64,000 nt of DNA. It comes from Marinibacterium anthonyi. Lineage in GTDB: Bacteria; Pseudomonadota; Alphaproteobacteria; Rhodobacterales; Rhodobacteraceae. This document shows, one piece after another, positions 26,301-35,247 of this stretch. The position numbers and the translations under genes were made by a program. The DNA lies in assembly GCA_003217735.2 (NCBI GenBank), contig CP031585.1:2715501-2779500 (forward strand). Reading direction: 5' to 3'. A model generated the notes under the pieces. That model was not told the DNA's origin and searched no databases. It was given only the letters and a program-made list of their open reading frames with translations. Position 1 is the stretch's first letter; each line of letters opens with the position of its first letter.

Positions 26301-26331
26301 AAAATACTCCTTCCAGCTACTGGAGGGTCAA
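26301..26331 (-). promoter_or_regulatory. CueR/HmrR-type promoter of the copper ATPase
   Basis: On the minus strand: -35 TTGACC (26331-26326), 19-bp spacer CTCCAGTAGCTGGAAGGAG, -10 TATTTT (26306-26301). The dyad CCCTCCAG-TAG-CTGGAAGG is the classic operator of copper-sensing MerR proteins. It lies 28 bp before the start codon. The regulator is not in this window next to it. Confidence 0.85.
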
Positions 26332-26494
26332 TCCCTGTGTTTATTCTATTTTGCATCTGCGGCGTGGCGCGGCCCGGTCTCCTCGCAGTCCTTTGCAGTT
26401 CGCGCTGTCGCGTTGGATTTTGCGGCGGCGGCGCGGCCAACGGCTGTCCGCGATTGAGCCGATACAGGCGGGATGTCCGTATCGGCCCCTGTCC

Positions 26495-26967
26495 TCACAG
26501 ATTTTCGCGTTTCACGTAGTCGCGGATAGCTTCGGGGATGACCTCCGGATACCGGCTGTTGGCGATGGCATGCAGCTTGCCCTTGCCGCCGAAGGAGCCG
26601 CGATAATACATCAGCGGTAGCCAGGCATAGAAGTTACCGGACTTCGCTGTCCTGGCCTTCTCGATTTCCAGGTCGAGATCAGCATAGCTGCCGTTGTTTA
26701 CGACCGTCAGGGGGGCAGAGGCGTCTTCATAGGCCCTGACCAGCGCGTCGAAGTTCAGCGTTTCCCAGCAACCTGGACGGCGGAGGGAACCACCCGGTCG
26801 TCGACCGCAACCGCAGCGGTAAACCGGCCGGTATCTTGATAAGTCGTCACGTCGGTCAGCGCCTCGCGGTCGCCCCAGAGGAACCCATGCTGTCCTGGAT
26901 TGTCGAGGACCACGCGAACGGCGTGTTCGGGAACCTCGGGAGGAAACTTGTCCGGGGTCTTGCTCAT
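26495..26967 (-). pseudogene. Frameshifted hypothetical gene, unknown family
   Basis: Two minus-strand readings join into one broken gene. From 26967 the frame gives an N-terminal part beginning MSKTPDKFPPEVPEHAVRVV, which resembles the start of IS3 orfA proteins for about 30 residues, and then continues DREALTDVTTYQDTGRFTAAV. Near 26768 the frame changes and continues ETLNFDALVRAYEDASA, LTVVNNGSYADLDLEIEK, NFYAWLPLMYYRG and PEVIPEAIRDYVKRENL to a stop at 26495. The second part clearly has coding character but no start of its own. I do not recognise the family. It may be a chimera of an insertion-sequence start and another gene. Confidence 0.55.
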
Positions 26968-27453
26968 GAAGGCTCCAGGCTACCCAAGAGTTGGCGCCTT
27001 CGGCGGACCCGGGGCGGTTGGGGGGAGTTCAGATTTTGTCGAGGAACCTGCGGTCTTAAAGCTTGCCTCTCTTGCCTCCTGTCTGTGGCGGCGTCATAAT
27101 AACAAACCAATTTCATCGGGTATTTTGTGGTGTGGAAATGACCTGATCTCAGGTCAGCTCGAAGCAGACTTTTGGGTCAGCTATTGGGGAGACAGGATCT
27201 GATGGTGGTTTGAACTCTCGCGTTCAGGGCCACTGGATGCGGCGGGGACCGGTGCCAGAGGCGTCTTCAACGCGCCTTTCAGGTGACAACTTGAAATCTC
27301 AGAGAGGGATCCGTGCAGCCTTTGACCTGCGATGCAGGGTAGCGCTGGAAAGCTTGGCGATGATCCTCGATCGGTTTTACGCACGATCTGTCGTCTTCTT
27401 GGGGGGCGAGACTACGCATCAGATGAACGACTGAACGGAAAGAGACCTGATCA
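26968..27453. other. Non-coding stretch with a 16-bp palindrome
   Basis: No gene recognised between the broken gene and the histidine kinase. GACCTGATCTCAGGTC at 27140-27155 is an inverted repeat with 7-bp arms that could be an operator. The last bases carry GGAAAGAG before the kinase start. Confidence 0.5.
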
Positions 27454-28773
27454 ATGCGCATAGTTCCGTCTGGCTTGATGGCGAGGTTCATCGCTCTGGC
27501 GGGCGTTGTCCTGATCATGGGAATGGTTGGTCTCGGGCTCTGGGTCAGCGCGCAAGTCGAACGGATTGCCGCAGCAAATGCTGGTGCAACCACGGCGCTA
27601 TATGTCGACGCGATGGTCGCGCCCGTCGTTCAGGCTATAGAGATGGAGCGTAACCTGCCGCCGGAAGCGGCCGAACGACTGGCGCAGATCTTGGGGCAGG
27701 GGGCGCTACGCCGCGAGGTATCGGCCTTCAAGTTGTGGAACGCCGAGGGGCGGGTCGTCTTTAGTGATCGCCAGGAAAGAATTGGCCAGCTCTCGGCCGA
27801 TAACCCTCGGCTGGCGGCCAGCCTCTCCGGCCAGGTTAGCGCCAACCTGCGGCAGGTTTCGCGGCCGGACCTGAGTGACCCCGACCCGCTGATGGAGGTC
27901 TACATCCCGATCCGTTCCACCAGAACGGGCAAGGTCATTGCCGTTGCCGAATTCTACACCACGACCACGGCCCTCAGGGAAGATCTGTTTGAGAGCCGGA
28001 TCAAAAGCTGGCTGGTGGTCGGTGCGGTGACATTTGCGATGTTCTGTGCGCTTTCCACAATATTCGTTCAAGGGGAGCGCACGATCCGCAGTCAACGTCA
28101 GACGCTGGATGCCCAGATCGCGAAACTGGTTCACTTGCTTCGCCAGAACGAGACGCTGACGGCTCGGGTGTCGCAGGCGAACCGGCGCAGCGCAGAGGCG
28201 AGTGAACGGACTCTGCAACGCCTTTCTGCCGACATCCACGACGGCCCGGCGCAGTTGATGGCTTTCGCCGCGATGCGATTGGACGGTTCCAGGGAGCACG
28301 CTCAGGTTGCCGAGGCCGTCGGTGAGGCGTTGGAGGATTTGCGCAGGATCTGCCATGGAATGGTCCTGCCCGAGTTGCAGGATTGGTCGGTTACCACCAT
28401 CGCAAGACGCCTGATCGGGACCCATGAAACTCGTATGGGTGAAGAAGTTTATTTGAAAATTCATGGGGATATTCCGGATATTTCTGTTGTGAAGAAAAAC
28501 TGTATCTATCGTTTCCTCCAGGAAACACTGAACAATTGCGCTCGTCATGCGGCAGGATCACGACAAGGGGTCGTGATCCGCAAGCTGAAGGGCATGATCG
28601 AAGTCGAGGTGAGCGACACTGGACCTGGTTTCGACCCAAAGTGCACGACGACGGGTCTGGGGCTTGCGGGGTTGCGAGATCGTGTCCTGGCGCTTGATGG
28701 CCGTTTCGAGCTGAGCACGAGCATTGGTCGCGGCACTCAAGTGAGCCTGCGCCTGTCCGTAAAGGATGCATGA
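27454..28773 (+). CDS. Sensor histidine kinase (NarL-type, HisKA_3)
   Basis: A 439-residue membrane kinase. It has two membrane segments (about 12-33 and 185-205) enclosing a periplasmic sensor region of 150 residues, a short coiled linker, and a cytoplasmic kinase core of the HisKA_3 type with the phospho-accepting His262 in SADIHDGPAQLM. ATP-binding boxes are ETLNNCARHA (N box), SDTGPGFDP (G1) and GLGLAGLRDRV (G2). The sensor domain has no recognised ligand motif. The stop overlaps the response-regulator start as ATGA. The downstream iron transporter is a possible target. Confidence 0.9.
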   Translation: MRIVPSGLMARFIALAGVVLIMGMVGLGLWVSAQVERIAAANAGATTALYVDAMVAPVVQAIEMERNLPPEAAERLAQILGQGALRREVSAFKLWNAEGRVVFSDRQERIGQLSADNPRLAASLSGQVSANLRQVSRPDLSDPDPLMEVYIPIRSTRTGKVIAVAEFYTTTTALREDLFESRIKSWLVVGAVTFAMFCALSTIFVQGERTIRSQRQTLDAQIAKLVHLLRQNETLTARVSQANRRSAEASERTLQRLSADIHDGPAQLMAFAAMRLDGSREHAQVAEAVGEALEDLRRICHGMVLPELQDWSVTTIARRLIGTHETRMGEEVYLKIHGDIPDISVVKKNCIYRFLQETLNNCARHAAGSRQGVVIRKLKGMIEVEVSDTGPGFDPKCTTTGLGLAGLRDRVLALDGRFELSTSIGRGTQVSLRLSVKDA

Positions 28774-29393
28774 TGCGAGTAGTTGTGATCGACGACCATC
28801 CCATCTTCCGCCGTGGCCTGATCCTGTCTCTTGAGGAGGCTGGCGATCTGGCCATCTGTGGCGAAGGCGCCTCGGGAAGCGATGCCGTGGCCCTTGCGCG
28901 CGATGTCCGGCCAGATGTGATGCTGCTGGATCTGTCGATGCCTGATGGAGGTCTGGATGTGCTGCCCTCGCTATGTCGTGAGCATCCGCAGATGAAAGTT
29001 GCGGTCCTGACCGCGTCGGAGAGCAGCGAAGATCTAAGGGCGGCGCTGTCGGCGGGGGCGGCGGGGTACATCGTGAAGGGGATCGGGGCGCGCGGCCTCA
29101 TCGACGCAGTGCGCGCCATCGCCACAGGCGAGGGATATGTCGCGCCGGCGCTTGCCGCACGTGTGCTGAGTGAAAAGCGCCGAGAACTTCCGCAGGGGCT
29201 GGATCAGCTTACCGACCGTGAGCACGAGATTCTGCGCCTTGTCGCCGAAGGGCATTCGAACAAGGAGATTGCCGGTCGCACCGGCCTGCAGGAAAAGACC
29301 GTCAAACATCACATGACGCGCGTTCTGCGCAAACTCAACGCCCGTAACCGGACCGAAGCCGCGCTCATTCTGCGCGAGAATGATCAGACTTAA
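28770..29393 (+). CDS. LuxR/NarL-family response regulator
   Basis: A 207-residue response regulator paired with the kinase immediately before it. The receiver domain shows VVVIDDHPIFRRGL and the phosphorylation site Asp54 in VMLLDLSMPDGG. The C-terminal LuxR-type helix-turn-helix is LTDREHEILRLVAEGHSNKEI then GLQEKTVKHHMTRVLRKL. The start overlaps the kinase stop; a second ATG follows directly. Targets are not known. The next plus-strand genes encode a ferric ABC importer. Confidence 0.92.
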   Translation: MMRVVVIDDHPIFRRGLILSLEEAGDLAICGEGASGSDAVALARDVRPDVMLLDLSMPDGGLDVLPSLCREHPQMKVAVLTASESSEDLRAALSAGAAGYIVKGIGARGLIDAVRAIATGEGYVAPALAARVLSEKRRELPQGLDQLTDREHEILRLVAEGHSNKEIAGRTGLQEKTVKHHMTRVLRKLNARNRTEAALILRENDQT

Positions 29394-29396
29394 GTC

Positions 29397-29547
29397 TGAT
29401 GGTCGAGCGCATAGGTCGGGGGGGCGTTTACCTGATGAGAACAGTCGACTAATCCGACGGCATCGGTGACCTTGACCGGGGATGCGTCCCCGCAGCCATG
29501 CTCTGAGGCATAGCCGCAAGACTTCCGGTTTTCTGAAATCAAACGGG
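29397..29547 (+). promoter_or_regulatory. Structured leader before the ferric-binding protein gene
   Basis: The 150-nt gap contains a short stable hairpin GGGGATGCGTCCCC (29478-29491) and a second imperfect pairing ATGC...GGCAT at about 29500-29514. It may be promoter plus leader of the transporter operon. No Fur box or known riboswitch was recognised. Confidence 0.35.
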
Positions 29548-30534
29548 ATGAAAAAGATGAAAACCACCGTTCTTTCCGGTGCGGTCCTGCTGTGTATGAC
29601 CGTCGCCGCCTCGGCTGACACGCTGACCATCTATTCGGGGCGCGGCGAGGCGCTGATTGGCCCGCTGATCGAGCAGTTCGAGGCTGAGACGGGCATTGAC
29701 GCCGAAGTCCGCTACGGGTCGACGTCGGAAATGGCCACGCTGCTGATGGAAGAGGGGGAAAACACCCCGGCCGACGTCTTCTGGGCGCAGGATGCCGGTG
29801 CCCTCGGGGCGTTGTCCGAAAGCTTTGCAGAACTGCCGGCCGCCACCAACGAGAGCGTGCTTGAAGTGTTCCGCAACCCTGCCAACAAGTGGGTTGCGAC
29901 CTCGGGCCGCACCCGGGTCCTCGTGCATTCGCCCGAGCGGGCGACCGAGCTGCCGCAATCCATCACCGAGCTGACGGACGAGAAATACCGCGGCCGTGTG
30001 GCCTGGGCGCCGACCAACGGCTCGTTCCAGGCCTTCGTGACGGCCTTCCGCCTGACCGAGGGTGACGAGGCGGTGAAAGAGTGGCTGGACGCGATGGTCG
30101 CCAACGACACGCAGGTCTACCGCAACAACAGCACCCAGATCGAGGGTATCGCCAATGGCGAGGTCGACTATGGGCTGGTCAACAACTACTACCTTGGCCG
30201 CTACACGGTGAAAGATCCCGAGTTCCCCGTCGAGCAGACCCATTTCGCAGCCGGTGACATCGGCAACCTGGTGCTGGTCGCCGGCGCAGGGATCGTAGAG
30301 GGGAGCGAGAACGCGGAGAATGCGCAGGCCTTCATCGACTTCCTCTTGTCGCCCGCCGCGCAGCAGTTCATCACGCTGCAGGGGAACGAATATCCGGTTC
30401 GCACCGGCGTCATTCCGGCCTCGACCCTCGAAAGCCTGGACACCGTGTCGGAGATCAGCCCCGCCGTGGACACCAACACGCTTGGCGATCTTGAAGGCAC
30501 GCTTGCGCTGCTGCGCGACGCAGGGTTGCTCTGA
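29548..30534 (+). CDS. Fe(III) ABC transporter, substrate-binding protein
   Basis: A 328-residue periplasmic binding protein of the FbpA/FutA type that captures ferric iron. It has a signal peptide (MKKMKTTVLSGAVLLCMTVAASA), the ligand-binding start DTLTIYSGRGEALIG, and the double tyrosine NNYYLGRY near residue 215, the iron-coordinating pair in this family. The ATG at 29548 was chosen because the signal peptide begins there; the longer frame from 29482 has no hydrophobic start. The gene ends 2 nt before the permease start, so the three transporter genes form one unit. Confidence 0.92.
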   Translation: MKKMKTTVLSGAVLLCMTVAASADTLTIYSGRGEALIGPLIEQFEAETGIDAEVRYGSTSEMATLLMEEGENTPADVFWAQDAGALGALSESFAELPAATNESVLEVFRNPANKWVATSGRTRVLVHSPERATELPQSITELTDEKYRGRVAWAPTNGSFQAFVTAFRLTEGDEAVKEWLDAMVANDTQVYRNNSTQIEGIANGEVDYGLVNNYYLGRYTVKDPEFPVEQTHFAAGDIGNLVLVAGAGIVEGSENAENAQAFIDFLLSPAAQQFITLQGNEYPVRTGVIPASTLESLDTVSEISPAVDTNTLGDLEGTLALLRDAGLL

Positions 30535-30536
30535 TC

Positions 30537-32081
30537 TTGGCGCGGGCACCTGCTATTCTGCTGTTGCCCGCGCTGCTGGTCAGCGCCGGCACCTGCCTGC
30601 CGGTGATCTGGCTGGTGCTGCGCGCGACGGACGCGTCTTTGGCCGAACTGGTCGAGATCATATTCCGCGCGCGCAATGCCATGCTATTGCTCAACACGCT
30701 CAAGCTGGTGGTGGCAACGCTGGCGATCGCAACGGCGATCGCATTGCCGCTGGCATGGCTTCTGACGCGCAGCGATATCGGATATCGGCGCGTGCTGTCC
30801 TACCTTGCCGTGCTGCCGCTCGCGGTTCCGGGATATGTCATGGCCTATGCGCTGATCGGACTGTCGGGATACTATGGCTTTCTGCGCCATTGGTTCGGCG
30901 TCTCGACCCCGCCGCTCTACGGGCTGTGGGGGGCGGCGCTGGCACTGTCCTTCTATACCTTCCCCTACATTTTCCTGAACCTGCGCGCGGCCTTTCTGGG
31001 GCTTGATAGCGCGCTCGAGGAAACCGCCCGCAGTCTGGGCAAGTCGCCCTGGGAGGTGTTCCGACATGTCACGCTGCCGCAGATCTGGCCGGCACTGGTG
31101 TCGGGCTGGGTGATCGTGGCGCTGTATGTGATCGGGGATTTCGGAGCCATCGCCCTGATGCGCTACGAGGTCTTCAGCTATGCCATCTACACCCAGTACG
31201 GCGGAGCGTTCGACCGGACCTATGCCGCGTGGCTGTCGCTGATGCTGCTGGCGATGACGCTGGCGATCCTGTGGATGCAGGGGCGCCTGACGAAACGGCA
31301 CCGGCATGCGCGGACGGGCAGCGGCGCCGCACGGCTGGCCCGGCCGGTGCGGCTTGGGCGCTGGCGGTGGCTGGCATGGGCCGGGGTGGCGACGGTCAGT
31401 CTGGTCACGCTGGGCCTGCCGCTGGCGGTTCTGGCGCACTGGATGCGCTTCGGCGTCGCGCTGGACTGGCCCGCGCTTGCCGAGGCCGCCGTCGGAACGG
31501 CGCTGGTTGCGGCCCCCGTCGCCACGGTGACGGCGGGGCTGGCGCTTCCGGTGGTGCTGTTGTCGCTGCGCCATGGGATGGGCGCGGCGGAACGGCTTGC
31601 CTACTTGGGCTATGCAACGCCGCCCCTGTCCTTCGCGCTGGCAATGGTGTTCTTTTCGCTGGGCACGATCCCGGTGCTGTACCAAAGCTTCACGCTGCTG
31701 ATCTTCGCCTATGCGATAAGCTTTCTGGCGCTGTCCATCGGCCCGATCCGCCTTGCGCTGCTGCAGATCGGGACACGGCAGGAAGAGGCCGCGCGCTCGC
31801 TTGGGGCATCGCCGGCCCGTGCGTTCAGGCGGGTCGTGCTGCCCCGTCTGCGCAAGCCCGTGGTCGCGGGCGGCATCCTGGTCTTCGTCATGGTCGCAAA
31901 AGAGCTGCCGATGGCCTGGATCCTGTCTCCGACGGGGTTCCGCACCATGTCGATGAATGTCTTTTCCCGCACGGTCGAAGGCATGATGGCCGAGGCCGCG
32001 CCATATGCGCTGGCGATCATCCTGTTCTCGGGCCTGTTCATCGGTCTGATCCTGAAACACGAAGGGGGAGAGCGCTCATGA
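30537..32081 (+). CDS. Fe(III) ABC transporter, permease
   Basis: A 514-residue fused permease of the FbpB type with about twelve membrane helices in two halves. Each half carries an EAA loop that docks to the ATPase: EETARSLGKSPWEVFRHV at about residue 160 and QEEAARSLGASPARAFRRV in the second half. The gene starts with TTG, 2 nt after the binding-protein stop, and its stop overlaps the ATPase start by 4 bp. The TTG start is set by the absence of other in-frame starts in front of the first helix. Confidence 0.92.
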   Translation: MARAPAILLLPALLVSAGTCLPVIWLVLRATDASLAELVEIIFRARNAMLLLNTLKLVVATLAIATAIALPLAWLLTRSDIGYRRVLSYLAVLPLAVPGYVMAYALIGLSGYYGFLRHWFGVSTPPLYGLWGAALALSFYTFPYIFLNLRAAFLGLDSALEETARSLGKSPWEVFRHVTLPQIWPALVSGWVIVALYVIGDFGAIALMRYEVFSYAIYTQYGGAFDRTYAAWLSLMLLAMTLAILWMQGRLTKRHRHARTGSGAARLARPVRLGRWRWLAWAGVATVSLVTLGLPLAVLAHWMRFGVALDWPALAEAAVGTALVAAPVATVTAGLALPVVLLSLRHGMGAAERLAYLGYATPPLSFALAMVFFSLGTIPVLYQSFTLLIFAYAISFLALSIGPIRLALLQIGTRQEEAARSLGASPARAFRRVVLPRLRKPVVAGGILVFVMVAKELPMAWILSPTGFRTMSMNVFSRTVEGMMAEAAPYALAIILFSGLFIGLILKHEGGERS

Positions 32082-33085
32082 CGCTTTTGTCCGTGCGCGG
32101 GCTGGTCAAACGGTTCGGCGCGCATCAGGCTGCGGACGAGGTGTCGTTCGACCTGGAGGCGGGGCAGATCCTTGCGCTGATCGGGCCCTCGGGCTGCGGC
32201 AAGACCACGACCCTGCGCATGATCGCGGGGTTCGAGACGCCCGATGCGGGGCAGGTGCTGCTGGACGGGCGCGACATCACATCCCTGGCTCCCGAGCGCC
32301 GCGGGATCGGGATCGTGTTCCAGGACTTCGCGCTGTTTCCGCACATGACGGTGATGGAAAACTTGCGGTTCGGGGCCAGCGGCGGGGCCAGGAACGGGGC
32401 CGACACGGCGCGGCGGATGCTGGACCTTGTCGGGCTGGACGGCCTTGACGCGCGGTATCCCGACCAGTTGTCGGGCGGGCAGCAGCAGCGCGCGGCGCTG
32501 GCGCGCAGCTTTGCCGCAGGTCCGGGGCTGATCCTGCTGGACGAGCCGTTCTCGAACCTCGACCCGATCCTGCGGTCGGCCACGCGGCGCGAGCTGCGCC
32601 AGCTTCTCAAATCGACGGGACTGGGGATCGTCATGGTGACCCACGACCAGGAAGAGGCTCTGAGCTTTGCCGACCGGATCGCGGTGATGGATCACGGACG
32701 GATCCTGCAATGCGCCTCGGCGCGCGAGGTCTATGATCTGCCACGCGACCGTTTCGTGGCCGGTTTCCTGGGCCGCACGAACCTGATCGAAGGCGTCGCC
32801 GAGGGCGGGTTCTGCACGACCCCTCTTGGCCGGCTTGAGCTTGCCCGCCCTGCCAACGGGCCTGTGACTCTGTCGCTGCGCCCCGAGAGCATCGTGCTGC
32901 GGCCGTCAAACGCGCCTGACGCGGGCCGCATCACCGGCGTCGAATTCCGCGGCCACAACGTCACGTATTGGGCGCGATGGCGTGGGGTCGAGCTGCAGGT
33001 CGACGCGCTGTCGGGCTCGGATTTGGCCGAAGGCATGGCAATCATGCCGCATGTGATCGGCCAGTCCGTGCCTCTCGATCAGTAA
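32078..33085 (+). CDS. Fe(III) ABC transporter, ATP-binding protein
   Basis: A 335-residue ATPase of the FbpC type. The nucleotide-binding domain has Walker A GPSGCGKTT, Q-loop VFQDFALFPHM, signature LSGGQQQRAALAR and Walker B ILLDEPFSNLD, followed by a C-terminal TOBE-like regulatory region (SLRPESIVLR). The ATG overlaps the permease stop. The frame remains open far upstream inside the permease gene, but that extension is an artefact. Its last 7 bp overlap tail to tail with the integrase gene, which could be chance or the result of island assembly. Confidence 0.93.
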   Translation: MTLLSVRGLVKRFGAHQAADEVSFDLEAGQILALIGPSGCGKTTTLRMIAGFETPDAGQVLLDGRDITSLAPERRGIGIVFQDFALFPHMTVMENLRFGASGGARNGADTARRMLDLVGLDGLDARYPDQLSGGQQQRAALARSFAAGPGLILLDEPFSNLDPILRSATRRELRQLLKSTGLGIVMVTHDQEEALSFADRIAVMDHGRILQCASAREVYDLPRDRFVAGFLGRTNLIEGVAEGGFCTTPLGRLELARPANGPVTLSLRPESIVLRPSNAPDAGRITGVEFRGHNVTYWARWRGVELQVDALSGSDLAEGMAIMPHVIGQSVPLDQ

Positions 33086-34407
33086 ACAGGCGCCTCTGCC
33101 ACGCTCTCGAGAAACTGGTCTAGGGAACGCTTTCTGGCAGACCGATCAAATGCGTGAGCTGGCTGCATGAACCGGCTGCCGCTCAGTAGCCCAGAAATGT
33201 AGCCTGCGACTGTGTCGGCGGCCATGATGAGGCTGCTGTCGAGGGTATGCACATACTTGCTCGTTACAGATCCCTTCGAGTGCCCGAGGAGGGCCGCAAT
33301 GGTGATTTCGCTGAAGCCGAGTTCGTGCGCTATACTCGCGAAGCTGTGGCGCAAGACATGCGCGGTGATACCGGAAAGTTCGGTGTTCTCGAACAGGAGA
33401 CTCCATTGCTTCGGAAAATTGCCGAATGCGTTGTTGCCACGCACACCTGGGAATACGAACGGCCCTTCCTTCCCCAAGCTCTGCGTTTCCAAGAACTCGA
33501 CAACTGCCAGTCCTATCGGTCGTGTGGACGCTCCTTCCTTTGTCTCTGCCAGCCGCAGACAGCTGTTGGGAAGATCGACAGCGGACCAGCGGAGTTCGAT
33601 AATCTCGCTACGCCGGCAGCCCGTGAGGGCGATCTGGCGGACGATGCTGACCATGGTGGCGAGGTTTTCATCCCGCTCGGCCTTGTCCAGAATCTTACCC
33701 ATCAACTGATACTCGCTGTGTGTCAGACGCCGGTCGCGAACACGATCTTTGGGCTTCCTGATGCCATGCGCGACGTTCGTGTCGACGATGCCCGCCTCCG
33801 AAGCATAGGTGAGGATACCGCCCAGCAAGCCGACCGCCCGGGTTGCTGTGCCCTGGCCACCCCGCAAGATCGTCTTGCCCCTTAGCTTTTTGGTCTTTCG
33901 CGTAGCGCGGGTTTTGCCGAGGATGATGTCATTCATCATCTTCGTAACATCCACTTTGGTCAGATCACGCACCCTCTTCTTGCCGATCAGCGGGATGATA
34001 TGCCCATTGATCCGCCCGATATCGGTGGAGACCGTTGATGGTCTCTTGGGCTGCCCACGTTTCCCGAGGATGAGTCCGGCGTGCAGGTCTTCGACGTAGC
34101 GCTCACAGAGCTGTTGCACGGTCATGGCCTGTCGGTCTTCGTGGCGCTCTTCGGCCGGATCATCACCCTGAGCGACGCGCCCTAGCTGGACCTTGGCCTC
34201 CCGTCTGGCTGTTTCGGCAGTCCAGATACCGTGGAGGCCAATCGTATAGCGGCGCGACCGTCCGTCACGGCGATACTGGATCACGTAGCTGCGCTTCCCA
34301 GAAGCGAAAACACGCAACCCGAAGCCAGGCAGGTCGCTGTCCCAGACGACGTAGTCCTTCTTCTGGCTCTTGACGCTTTCAACCAGCCGTTTCGTGATCT
34401 TTGGCAT
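33079..34407 (-). CDS. Tyrosine-recombinase integrase of the island
   Basis: A 442-residue phage/island-type integrase (about P4 class with an N-terminal arm-binding domain, LPGFGLRVFASGKRSYVIQYR). The catalytic residues are visible: Arg in LTGCRRSEIIEL, His-x-x-Arg in ITAHVLRHSFAS, His in LLGHSKGSVTS and the tyrosine in SKYVHTLD. ATG at 34407 is used; 34422 is 5 codons longer. It sits 180 bp from a 45-nt tRNA-Arg fragment, the usual place next to an attachment site. Transcription runs into the island. It overlaps the iron ATPase gene by 7 bp at the 3' ends. Confidence 0.93.
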   Translation of the reverse strand: MPKITKRLVESVKSQKKDYVVWDSDLPGFGLRVFASGKRSYVIQYRRDGRSRRYTIGLHGIWTAETARREAKVQLGRVAQGDDPAEERHEDRQAMTVQQLCERYVEDLHAGLILGKRGQPKRPSTVSTDIGRINGHIIPLIGKKRVRDLTKVDVTKMMNDIILGKTRATRKTKKLRGKTILRGGQGTATRAVGLLGGILTYASEAGIVDTNVAHGIRKPKDRVRDRRLTHSEYQLMGKILDKAERDENLATMVSIVRQIALTGCRRSEIIELRWSAVDLPNSCLRLAETKEGASTRPIGLAVVEFLETQSLGKEGPFVFPGVRGNNAFGNFPKQWSLLFENTELSGITAHVLRHSFASIAHELGFSEITIAALLGHSKGSVTSKYVHTLDSSLIMAADTVAGYISGLLSGSRFMQPAHAFDRSARKRSLDQFLESVAEAPVY

Positions 34408-34589
34408 TATCAACCTCGTCATCAGAGCAACTGAGCCGCGTAAGCACCACGTAAGCAGTCGGGTGAAAGCTACGGAGTAGTTGCGGCTATTGATTTCGGC
34501 GACGAGCTAACTGAAACACAAGCGATTTTAATATGTTAGCGTGCCGTGGCGTGCTGCGTCGCGCATTTCGGATAGACCACGATTAATTG

Positions 34590-34634
34590 CTCCGAAGGCA
34601 GAGGCCACAGGTTCGAATCCTGTCGGGTGCACCA
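34590..34634 (+). other. Attachment site: 3' fragment of tRNA-Arg(CCG)
   Basis: CTCCGAAGGCAGAGG, then the T-arm CAGGTTCGAATCCTG and the acceptor end TCGGGTGCACCA match the 3' half of an arginine tRNA from the anticodon loop (CCG) to CCA. The 5' half is missing: the sequence upstream (GATTAATTG) does not pair. This is what a tyrosine integrase leaves when it inserts into the anticodon loop of a tRNA gene. It marks the right edge of the island. The intact tRNA should lie at the left edge, outside the window. Confidence 0.85.
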
Positions 34635-35247
34635 TCCCTTAACGCCATGAATTCACCGACGAACGTGTCGCCACGCGCCCGGCCGGGCCGGTGTGCGATT
34701 GACGGTCGGGTCGCCTGAACACTCCGGCCAGGGCCGGGGATGTCGCCGAATTTGGCGGTTTGCGGTCCATTCGGCGCAGGCTGCACATCTTCCCGGACCA
34801 GCCGTCCTTTCGGCAGCCCTGCCAGTGCGGTCGTGGTCCGACCGGAATGCGGCGTGCGCAACGGAATCAGGGATCGCGCTTCAACCTGCGTGGCGTCCAT
34901 TGTTCCGCCAAGTCCGGAGCGTCCGGAGCGCGGCGAACCGGTCGCCACGGCGTGGGTCGTGCGTCTTGACCGCTGCCGGCGTCCTGTGGCGCCCGCGATC
35001 ATGGCCGCGTGGCGCGGCCGGACCCATGGCGCAGCCGCCGCCTGCGCCGATAACCAGCCCCGCAGCGTGCCGGTCCCAAGCGGCGACCACGCCACAGGCG
35101 GTGCCGCCCCGGCTGCCATGCCCCTGCACAGCAGGCGGGCGGAACTAGATCAATCCATAGATAGCGTAAATTACGAATCTGGGTTAACCAACGGGCGGGA
35201 TGCAGATCGGAAATACCGGATATCAGCCAAGCGGCGGAGGATATTGA
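34635..35247. other. Intergenic stretch, no gene recognised
   Basis: Some 610 bases of GC-rich sequence between the attachment site and the RTX gene. A minus-strand frame over 34583-35119 is not coding: its end is a translation of the tRNA fragment. CGTAA-A-TTACG at 35165-35175 lies in a small AT-rich patch that probably holds the RTX promoter. Confidence 0.6.

Noticed and set aside
29397-29547. Cobalamin or other known riboswitch before the iron-binding protein gene
   Set aside because: The conserved boxes of the cobalamin riboswitch could not be matched in order; only simple hairpins are visible.
31229-32077. N-terminal extension of the iron ATPase
   Set aside because: The frame is open through the permease gene, but ATG 32078 overlaps the permease stop and begins the ABC domain.
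34583-35119. 178-residue minus-strand frame across the attachment site
   Set aside because: Its C-terminus is a translation of the tRNA-Arg fragment and the rest is low-complexity GC-rich reading. Not a gene.
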